A stretch of 46,972 nucleotides of DNA from Flavobacteriaceae bacterium (lineage in GTDB: Bacteria; Bacteroidota; Bacteroidia; Flavobacteriales; Flavobacteriaceae), in the NCBI GenBank assembly GCA_002707745.1, contig PANU01000040.1:1-46972 (forward strand). Reading direction: 5' to 3'. Every line of letters begins with the position of its first letter. Position 1 is the first letter of the stretch. Both the position numbers and the translations under genes were made by a program. Below are positions 41,368 through 46,972 of this stretch, piece by piece. The notes beneath the pieces were generated by a model, which was not told where the DNA came from, ran no database searches, and saw only the letters and a list, made by a program, of their open reading frames with translations.

Positions 41368-41622
41368 ATGGCTCTTACCAACAACGACATTATGAAAAAG
41401 CTACGGGTTGCCCACAAGTTAAGGGATGACGAAATTGTAGCTATTTGCAAACTAGTAGATTTTAATGTGACAAAAAGTGAAATAAACGCCATTTACCGAA
41501 ACCCAGACCACGCAAAATTTATGGAATGCGGGGATCAGTTTTTACGCAACTTTTTAAATGGACTTATTGTTCACCTGCGGGGCCCCATGCCGGAGAAGCC
41601 AAAAAAGAAAGTTAAACAGTAG
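41368..41622 (+). CDS. DUF1456 (YehS-like) protein with a single repeat
   Basis: Small soluble protein of 84 aa. Members of the DUF1456/YehS family usually have two tandem copies of the domain (about 150 aa). Here only one is present (MALTNNDIMKKLRVAHKLRDDEIV start, then FNVTKSEINAIYRNPDHAKFMECGDQFLRNFLNGL, read in parts), most like the second repeat, with a basic tail KPKKKVKQ. The frame is intact, so it is a shortened form rather than a broken gene. Function of the family is unknown. ATG 41368 is chosen because a TTG at 41347 overlaps the -7 element. Confidence 0.85.
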   Translation: MALTNNDIMKKLRVAHKLRDDEIVAICKLVDFNVTKSEINAIYRNPDHAKFMECGDQFLRNFLNGLIVHLRGPMPEKPKKKVKQ

Positions 41623-41723
41623 TACTCTTTCAATTTTAAAAATTGGATAATACCAATACACCGTTATTTTCTAATAGTGATATATCACTGCTTTTGTGAG
41701 GTTCCTTCTTGTCTTTTGGGTAA

Positions 41724-42281
41724 TTATTGTATGGTTGCTTCAGAAACAATAAACGGATATGCTTTTTGTACCGCGGTCATTTCTTCTTCTGAAAGCATCT
41801 CAAAGCTTTTATTAAATTTTTCAGCTGCATATCTTGTTCTTAATTCTGTGTACGCTTTGGTCAGTTCATCCTGCACCGAAATAAAGGAAGCATAACTGGA
41901 CAATCTATGGCTGCTTACCGATATCACAGCCTTTGCCGGATCATCAGATTCGCTTTCAATTTTTGTTCCTTTACAATAATCACATGTTCCTTTTCCGTTG
42001 TTATCTAAAAATAATACAGCTCTGTTTTTTAATTCTTTAAGAGGTGTTATTTCGTTATCTACTAAAAGGTCTCCCTTTTCGTTAATGATAATGTGTAAAA
42101 GGTTTCTTTCTGGAATATCTGTAGTACAATCCTGACCTGCTGGACACGGATTGGGAAGCTTTCTTACAATTTCCTTTTCTTGTGAAATTGTCGTGGCTAC
42201 TAAAAAAAATAACAGTAATAAAAAAGCAATGTCTGCCATACTTCCTGCATTAATGGTAGTTGGGTTTCTTGAAGTTCTCAT
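41724..42281 (-). CDS. ExbD/TolR-type proton-channel protein with periplasmic cysteines, orphan
   Basis: Inner-membrane protein of 185 aa of the ExbD/TolR family, which couples the proton gradient to TonB or Tol. Residues 13-32 (GSMADIAFLLLLFFLVATTI) form the single helix with the proton-carrying aspartate Asp17. The periplasmic part has NLLHIIINEKGDLLVDNEI, the family strand, and four cysteines: Cys46 and Cys52 (PCPAGQDC) and Cys100 and Cys103 in CDYC, unusual for ExbD. No exbB or tonB neighbour is present, so partners are encoded elsewhere. Cysteines could form disulphides or bind metal; this is an inference. Confidence 0.85.
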   Translation of the reverse strand: MRTSRNPTTINAGSMADIAFLLLLFFLVATTISQEKEIVRKLPNPCPAGQDCTTDIPERNLLHIIINEKGDLLVDNEITPLKELKNRAVLFLDNNGKGTCDYCKGTKIESESDDPAKAVISVSSHRLSSYASFISVQDELTKAYTELRTRYAAEKFNKSFEMLSEEEMTAVQKAYPFIVSEATIQ

Positions 42282-42418
42282 ACGTTGAAGGTTTTTGATG
42301 AGCTATTGCAACTTCAAATAAAATGCCACTTTTTTAGTCATTTACCATTTGAATTTTGTTTTTTTCAATACTTACAAGTCTTCATTTATAAATGCGGACG
42401 CCTTCCTTCATTGAATTA

Positions 42419-42446
42419 TTGTAAATTTATAGCTCTTAAAATTTTG
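42419..42446 (+). promoter_or_regulatory. Weak promoter of the T9SS BNR gene (TTG-N17-AAATTTTG)
   Basis: TTG at 42419-42421 and AAATTTTG at 42439-42446. The first base of the -7 element deviates from the consensus. The ATG follows after 4 bases. Confidence 0.3.
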
Positions 42447-42450
42447 CAAT

Positions 42451-44139
42451 ATGAAAAAGAAACAAATACTATTTATCACTTTTTGTTGTGTAATGGCTCA
42501 GCTAGCTACTTCACAAGAGGCTTATACCCAGCTGCAAGAACAACTACCGAAAGAAACGGAGAATCAGCCTTATGTCTATGTTGACAAGGATGCCATGCCA
42601 ACATCACCGGCATTTGAACAAATAACCCCAAACTTTTTTACCAAACAGGTTAATATTTCAGCAAGTGGTGCCAATATGGTTGGCGATGCAGCCAATGAGC
42701 CTTCTCTGGCAGTAGATCCCATCAACCCAAACCGAATTGTTATAGGTTGGAGACAATTTGATGATATAACCAGCGATTTTAGACAAGCCGGATATGGGTA
42801 TTCTACCAACGGCGGATATAACTGGACGTTTCCTGGCGTTTTAGAACCCGGTGTGTTTAGATCAGATCCTGTCCTGGATTTTGACAACCAAGGCAATTTT
42901 TATTATAATAGTTTGCAAAGTGACTTTGCGTGTGATGTATTTGCTATCAGGGACGGGGACGTAATATGGGGGGAACCCGTTCCTGCCCAGGGAGGCGATA
43001 AACAATGGATGCGAATAGATAGAACAGGAGGCCCAAGCGCAGGTCATAATTATAGCTATTGGAATAATTCATTTTCTACTTGTCCAGGCTCTTTTACCCG
43101 GTCTACTAACGATGCTATGAGTTTTGAACCCTGCGTAAATATTATTGGGAACCCTTTCTGGGGAACGCTGGCGGTAGATGCTGATGCCAATTTATATTTA
43201 ACAGGTACTACGGCAGCGGGCATTTCCGTATTTAAATCTACAAATGCTAAAGACCCCCTGGCATCAGTAACATTTGATAGCGCAACAGCTGTTAACCTGG
43301 ATGGCGATTTAAATGTTGGTGAGCCTATTAATCCGCAGGGGCTAATTGGCCAGGCGTGGGTAGATGTAGACGTAAGTACTGGCCCGGGCCGTGATAATGT
43401 ATATGTCCTGGCCTCCGTAGAGAGAAACGGATCTGGAGATCCAGCCGATGTAATGTTTGCAAAGAGCACCGATGGAGGCGTGACATTTCAGAACCCTGTA
43501 CGCATTAATACCGATGTAGGTACAACCGCTTATCAATGGTTTGGAACTATGGCTGTAGCTCCTAATGGAAGGATAGACGCTATATGGCTGGATACACGGG
43601 ATGCTCCAGCGGGTACATTTAATTCAGTTTTGTATTATTCTTTTTCTGAAGATCAAGGAGATACCTGGTCGGTGAATACACCTATCTCTGACTCCTTTAA
43701 CCCTTCTATTGGATATCCCGTTCAGCAAAAAATGGGAGATTATATGGATATGAAAAGTGATAACAACTTTGCGCATATTGCTTGGTGTGGCACGTTTACA
43801 GGAGGACAAGACGTATATTATACCAGGGTTTCTCCAGACGGGACGTTAGGAGTTGACACTAGCTTGTTTTATGATTCTCAATTTACTGTTGCCCCAAACC
43901 CGATAACGAACCAGACGACTATAAAATTTAATGCTTTAGGTACTACAGAAACCACGGTTGCCGTGTACGATATGTTAGGAAGAAAAATTGTAACATTGTT
44001 TACAGGCACTGCAACAGGTCCACAGGAAGTATACTGGAACGCTACCCATACCAATGGTCAAAAGGTGCGTTCAGGAGTCTATTTTGTGACGGTTTCCAAT
44101 AACAATACCCTGCAAACCAAGAAAGTAGTGGTGCAATAA
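42451..44139 (+). CDS. Secreted BNR/sialidase-fold protein with T9SS sorting tail
   Basis: Extracellular protein of 562 aa. Signal peptide about 1-21 (ending LATSQ), then a six-bladed-propeller-like body with Asp-box-type STNGGYNW, STDGGVTF and SEDQGDTW and the block NEPSLAVDPINPNRIVIGWRQFDD (about 82-105, read in parts). The C-terminal domain from about 480 is a type IX secretion tail of the FlgD-like kind (VAPNPITNQTTIKF, VAVYDMLGRKIVTL, VRSGVYFVTVSNN, TKKVVVQ). Enzyme activity is not shown by conserved catalytic residues, so sialidase is a fold description only. Confidence 0.85.
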   Translation: MKKKQILFITFCCVMAQLATSQEAYTQLQEQLPKETENQPYVYVDKDAMPTSPAFEQITPNFFTKQVNISASGANMVGDAANEPSLAVDPINPNRIVIGWRQFDDITSDFRQAGYGYSTNGGYNWTFPGVLEPGVFRSDPVLDFDNQGNFYYNSLQSDFACDVFAIRDGDVIWGEPVPAQGGDKQWMRIDRTGGPSAGHNYSYWNNSFSTCPGSFTRSTNDAMSFEPCVNIIGNPFWGTLAVDADANLYLTGTTAAGISVFKSTNAKDPLASVTFDSATAVNLDGDLNVGEPINPQGLIGQAWVDVDVSTGPGRDNVYVLASVERNGSGDPADVMFAKSTDGGVTFQNPVRINTDVGTTAYQWFGTMAVAPNGRIDAIWLDTRDAPAGTFNSVLYYSFSEDQGDTWSVNTPISDSFNPSIGYPVQQKMGDYMDMKSDNNFAHIAWCGTFTGGQDVYYTRVSPDGTLGVDTSLFYDSQFTVAPNPITNQTTIKFNALGTTETTVAVYDMLGRKIVTLFTGTATGPQEVYWNATHTNGQKVRSGVYFVTVSNNNTLQTKKVVVQ

Positions 44140-44145
44140 AAAACT

Positions 44146-44403
44146 ATGAAATCCCCTTTAGAACGCATTTTGCACTTTCCTGTAGGGTTTTCAAAAGTGA
44201 AGTATATGGGAAGCATGTATGGGGTAACTAGAACCGACTTTAATAACGGAAAAAGTATAAAACTATATGCCGAAGATTTAAGTGGCACCAATTTTATTAG
44301 TTTTAATTATTATAAAGGCCTTAAAGAAGCCCTTAAACCCTGTGAGATGCCAGCTGATAAAGTATATCATTTTCTGAAAAATTATGTCAACATTACATCT
44401 TAA
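44146..44403 (+). CDS. Small conserved protein upstream of msrA, unknown function
   Basis: Protein of 85 aa, basic and soluble, with LERILHFPVGFSKVKYMGSMYGVTRTDF at the start (read in blocks) and FISFNYYKGLKEALKPCEMPADKVYHFLKNY at the end. A single Cys (about residue 68). It begins 6 bases after the BNR gene stop and overlaps the msrA start by 20 bases, so it is likely translated with msrA and may support methionine sulfoxide repair. I do not know the family. Confidence 0.65.
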   Translation: MKSPLERILHFPVGFSKVKYMGSMYGVTRTDFNNGKSIKLYAEDLSGTNFISFNYYKGLKEALKPCEMPADKVYHFLKNYVNITS

Positions 44404-44896
44404 ACAATCCAAAATAGCACTGGGTGGAGGTTGCCATTGGTGTACGGAAGCTGTGTTTCAGTCGCTGCGGGGAGTTGAAAAAGTGGAACAGGGCTATGTG
44501 ACTTCAGTAGGGAACGCTACTACTTTTTCTGAAGCTGTGGTTGTTCATTTTAATCCACAAAAAATTTCGTTGGCTGTTTTAATTGAAATTCATTTATATA
44601 CGCACAAAAGTACGGTTGCACATAGCATGCGAGAGAAATACCGGTCTGCAGTATATACCTTTTCAGAAGCACAAAAAGAAGCTTCAGAAATTATTTTACA
44701 AAAGTTACAGGACAATTTTTCTGAAAAGCTGGTTACTCAAGTACTTTCTTTTAAATCGTTTAAAGGCTCACGGGAAGCGATAACCAATTATTATCAAAAA
44801 AACCCACACAAGCCCTTTTGTGAACGATTTATAGAACCGAAATTGGAATTGTTGCGGAAGGAGTTTTCAGATTTTACAAACAAAATTACTCCTTAA
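44384..44896 (+). CDS. msrA: Peptide-methionine (S)-S-oxide reductase
   Basis: Repairs oxidised methionine residues. The catalytic motif is GGCHWCTEAVF (15-25, nucleophile Cys17) in place of the more common GCFW; this variant is known to me from Bacteroidota. LRGVEKVEQGYV (29-40) and the substrate-binding KSTVAHSMREKYRSAVY (74-90, read in blocks) are present, as is KPFCERFIEPK, whose Cys may be the resolving one. At 170 aa it is of usual size. It overlaps the preceding small gene by 20 bases and the convergent rlmF by 11 bases. Confidence 0.88.
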   Translation: MSTLHLKQSKIALGGGCHWCTEAVFQSLRGVEKVEQGYVTSVGNATTFSEAVVVHFNPQKISLAVLIEIHLYTHKSTVAHSMREKYRSAVYTFSEAQKEASEIILQKLQDNFSEKLVTQVLSFKSFKGSREAITNYYQKNPHKPFCERFIEPKLELLRKEFSDFTNKITP

Positions 44897-45755
44897 ACCG
44901 CCATGCCACAACACGCGTAATTTTGTTACCGTGCTGCATTTGCAGGGTTTCGTATGTTGCCCCCAGTTTAATGAGTAATTTATATAATTTTGGAAGTGTT
45001 TCACTCCTGGAAACTAAGGTAGAAAACCATCCTACTTGTTCTTTAAACGCCACACTTTGTTTTACCATTCGTTTTATAAACAAGGCTTCTCCACCATTGC
45101 ACCATAATTCGTTTGGGCGCCCCTTAAAATTGCGCTCCAGTTCTAAAACAGATTTTTCTGGATTTAATTTTTTAAGTTTTCTTAGGGTGCTTTTATTTGC
45201 TTCTTCTTCCGAAGCATAAAACGGCGGATTGCAAACCGTAGCGTGGTAAAATTCGCCAGGAAGAATGATGCCTTTAAAAATATGGGCATTATTATTCTGG
45301 TAACGGATTTCAATTTTTTCTAAAAGGTCTTCGGTAGCCATTACATTATTTTTCGCTGCCTTAACGGCAACCGCATCACTATCGCATCCCACTGCGTCCC
45401 AACCCAGTAATGTTACCGCCAGTAAAGGATAAATACAATTGGCGCCTGTACCAATGTCAAGGATATTAATTGTGTGAGAAAGGTTGTTTTGTTGTAATAG
45501 GTCGTTAAGGTACAACAGGTAATCTGCGCGGGATGGAATAGGAGGGCAGAGGTACCCATCGGGTATATTCCAGTCTGTAAGATTGTAATGCGCTAATAAG
45601 AGTGCTTTGTTAAGGTGAAAAACAGCTTTGGATATAGAAAAATCTATTGTTTTTGTTCCAGATGGAATGGTATGAGTAAATTCTTCCAAAGCGGGATGCG
45701 CTTTTATGAGGACTTCAAGATTATAGCGATTGTTATGTGGGTTTTTTGGATGCAA
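44886..45755 (-). CDS. rlmF: 23S rRNA (adenine1618-N6)-methyltransferase
   Basis: Uses S-adenosylmethionine to methylate A1618 of 23S rRNA. At 289 aa the protein opens with HPKNPHNNRY, the usual start, then PIPSRADYL (73-81), the cofactor motif ILDIGTGANCIYPLL (98-112) and the catalytic NPPFYASEEEA (176-186) of N6-adenine methyltransferases. ELWCNGGEALFIKRM and FSTLVSR are further family blocks. It is convergent with msrA and shares 11 bases with its 3' end. The next gene upstream lies 24 bases away in the same direction. Confidence 0.93.
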   Translation of the reverse strand: MHPKNPHNNRYNLEVLIKAHPALEEFTHTIPSGTKTIDFSISKAVFHLNKALLLAHYNLTDWNIPDGYLCPPIPSRADYLLYLNDLLQQNNLSHTINILDIGTGANCIYPLLAVTLLGWDAVGCDSDAVAVKAAKNNVMATEDLLEKIEIRYQNNNAHIFKGIILPGEFYHATVCNPPFYASEEEANKSTLRKLKKLNPEKSVLELERNFKGRPNELWCNGGEALFIKRMVKQSVAFKEQVGWFSTLVSRSETLPKLYKLLIKLGATYETLQMQHGNKITRVVAWRFKE

Positions 45756-45778
45756 TTTGTTGGAAAGATTTTCAAAAA

Positions 45779-46396
45779 TTAATTTTCTTCTTCTTCCAGT
45801 TCATTCAGTTTAATCAGAAGTGCGTCATAGGATTCAATATCGGTATATAAAGCTCCGCCTATACTCATAATAAGGGTAGAAATTGTGTCTATTGCCGGGA
45901 GGGCACGCTTTAAAATTTCAGTTACATCTGGTTTTTCTGTAAGTAACATAGTTTTGTGAATATAAGGACCAGCAGCCAAAGATTTTGAAATGGTATCGCA
46001 TTGTTTACAGTTGGTTGTACGGTACATAAGGATGGGTTTGTACGGATTTATTTTTATGATCTCGGGTGTGGGGCGTAGGGCACGTCGCGAAAGGCTATCG
46101 GTTGTCTTTAGGCTATATTCGTACATAGGGTATTTGTCGCGTTCCTTGATAAGGCTTTTAACCTGTACTTTGGAAGTAGCCGGAACACGAATGGGTCTTT
46201 CGGCTCCACCACGTTGTTTAAAGCCAGTTCCGCTAACGGTTAGCACAACGTCATAATCCTCTAAATTTTCATTTATGGCGTAAAAGAAAATTCGGTTTTT
46301 GTTGGTTTCTTCTTCAATAACAATAGGTTTCTTTTGGGCGATGCCTTTTATGGATACAATACTTAAAAAGAAAAGTAAAATGGAAATTTTACGCAT
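45779..46396 (-). CDS. Secreted protein with a CxxC motif, unknown function
   Basis: Exported protein of 205 aa. The signal peptide MRKISILLFFLSIVSIKGIAQ is followed by a beta-type N-terminal half (NRIFFYAINENLEDYDVVLTVSG). A second half resembles a thin thioredoxin/glutaredoxin-like unit, LMYRTTNCKQCDTISKSLA (about 122-140) with Cys129 and Cys132 in CKQC, ending in a Glu-rich tail. The frame is open for 19 codons further upstream, but ATG 46396 starts the signal. A redox or chaperone role in the periplasm is suggested by the CxxC but is not proven. Confidence 0.72.
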   Translation of the reverse strand: MRKISILLFFLSIVSIKGIAQKKPIVIEEETNKNRIFFYAINENLEDYDVVLTVSGTGFKQRGGAERPIRVPATSKVQVKSLIKERDKYPMYEYSLKTTDSLSRRALRPTPEIIKINPYKPILMYRTTNCKQCDTISKSLAAGPYIHKTMLLTEKPDVTEILKRALPAIDTISTLIMSIGGALYTDIESYDALLIKLNELEEEEN

Positions 46397-46531
46397 GGTA
46401 GGTAGTATGAAGTTTATGGAAATGGAAAGATAGTAATTTGGCACTATTTCCACACAGAACCAAGCAACTTTTGGAAAAACACCCTACAAAAGAAGCATCT
46501 TTCCAAAAGCATTCTGAATAAGATAGAGACT

Positions 46532-46636
46532 ATGTATAACGATCGGGAAATAACCAAAGGGAAACGCGTAGCTCAAGCTATCAAAGGGATTTTTTACGAT
46601 ATAGAATTTAATGAAGTGGGTGCTATTTTGAATTAA
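46532..46636 (+). CDS. Possible 34-codon small ORF or gene remnant
   Basis: ATG-initiated frame of 34 codons, MYNDREITKGKRVAQ... ending AILN and TAA. It is basic at the start and hydrophobic at the end. The frame upstream is open for over 120 bases without another ATG, so it may be the tail of a decayed gene. No ribosome-binding site or promoter was found. Confidence 0.25.
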   Translation: MYNDREITKGKRVAQAIKGIFYDIEFNEVGAILN

Positions 46637-46705
46637 ACTTCAATTTTTACCTTACATTTTAAGCGTAAATTAAGTTGCATATCCTTTAAATTGAAATAAA
46701 ACCCT

Positions 46706-46713
46706 TAAATTTG
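46706..46713 (+). promoter_or_regulatory. -7 promoter element for pyrR
   Basis: TAAATTTG matches TAnnTTTG, 28 bases before the ATG at 46742. Confidence 0.55.
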
Positions 46714-46741
46714 TTCTCTGAATACCATTCAGCATTTCTCT

Positions 46742-46972
46742 ATGAGCCAAAAAGTGTTACTCAACGCAACCGAAGTACAAATAGCACTTCACCGTTTGGC
46801 TTGTCAATTAATAGAAAATCACGACACTTTTACTAATACCGTACTCATAGGCATACAGCCCAGAGGTGTTTTTTTGGCCGAACGCTTAAAATCTCTTTTA
46901 GAAAAGGAGTATAAAATTAAAAATGTATCGTTGGGGTATCTGGACATTACTTTTTACCGTGATGATTTCAGA
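46742..46972 (+). CDS. pyrR: Bifunctional pyr operon regulator/uracil phosphoribosyltransferase PyrR, N-terminal part
   Basis: PRTase-fold protein that in other bacteria binds pyr mRNA and also converts uracil to UMP. Only the first 77 codons are inside the window; the gene continues past the right edge. The sequence starts MSQKVLLNATEVQIALHRLACQLIE, then IGIQPRGVFLAERL (36-49) with the PyrR signature GIQPRG, and GYLDITFYRDDF (65-76), the conserved YRDD substrate region. It is not linked to pyrD at the other end of the window. It has its own -7 element. Confidence 0.93.
   Translation, partial: MSQKVLLNATEVQIALHRLACQLIENHDTFTNTVLIGIQPRGVFLAERLKSLLEKEYKIKNVSLGYLDITFYRDDFR

Larger units (their letters stand above)
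46397..46741. other. Longest gene-poor gap (345 bases)
   Basis: Between the secreted CxxC gene and pyrR there is no clear gene. It holds a 34-codon forward frame at 46532-46636 and the pyrR -7 element at 46706-46713. I see no tRNA, repeat or hairpin of note in it. Confidence 0.6.

Noticed and set aside
41676-41689. Palindrome AGTGATATATCACT between DUF1456 and ExbD genes
   Set aside because: Perfect but short and AT-rich, with no T-tract and no promoter next to it; it could be chance or a weak terminator.
440-46972. A pyrimidine gene cluster linking pyrD and pyrR
   Set aside because: The two genes are 45 kb apart with unrelated genes between them.

Overview
The window is a piece of chromosome from a member of the Flavobacteriaceae (Bacteroidota), probably a marine lineage; I cannot name the genus. 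The evidence is low GC content, many TAnnTTTG (-7 type) promoter elements without Shine-Dalgarno sequences, a short primary sigma factor of the Bacteroidota kind, type IX secretion (T9SS) C-terminal tails, an UMF1-type MFS carrier, and several small protein families that I know only from this family. Gene order is mostly housekeeping. I see no insertion sequence, prophage, CRISPR array, rRNA or tRNA.

Layout. 1-3105: start of pepT (cut by the left edge), divergent from pyrD-lysE, then HMG-CoA lyase. 3225-4817: a secreted 5'-nucleotidase. 4885-11907: an apparent iron/haem cassette, made of a haem-binding CXXCH protein, a DUF4856 lipoprotein, an imelysin lipoprotein, an HTTM (vitamin K carboxylase-like) membrane protein and a FecA-like TonB-dependent receptor. 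A shared palindromic box (TTAGAA-N3-TTCTAA and two weaker copies) precedes its first two genes. 12081-17351: guaB with a 5' leader that can fold completely, two small reverse-strand genes, an UMF1 carrier and a repetitive DUF6252-like lipoprotein. 17430-26063: a membrane protein, DUF2461, an OmpA porin, an orphan conserved gene, an aldehyde dehydrogenase, a large VPS10/sortilin-like secreted protein and a LolA-like protein. Several of these pairs are separated by clear hairpin terminators.

26192-36433: DUF72, an endonuclease/exonuclease/phosphatase family protein, three different MscS-type channels, DUF3817, a VanX-like dipeptidase, an SDR enzyme, two STAS-like small proteins, an OmpA lipoprotein and the primary sigma factor. 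36573-46972: a tiny membrane protein coupled to a T9SS-secreted M14 carboxypeptidase, a secreted conserved protein, a two-gene membrane protein/HTH operon with a perfect palindromic operator candidate, an RluE-like pseudouridine synthase, a single-repeat DUF1456 protein, an orphan ExbD with four periplasmic cysteines, a T9SS BNR protein, msrA, rlmF, a secreted CxxC protein, and the first 77 codons of pyrR at the right edge.

The best candidates for unexplained biology are the palindrome-marked iron cassette with its HTTM enzyme, the unusual leader between HTTM and the TonB receptor, the guaB leader hairpin and the HTH operon operator. All functional statements come from reading motifs and family resemblance by eye; no database search was run.
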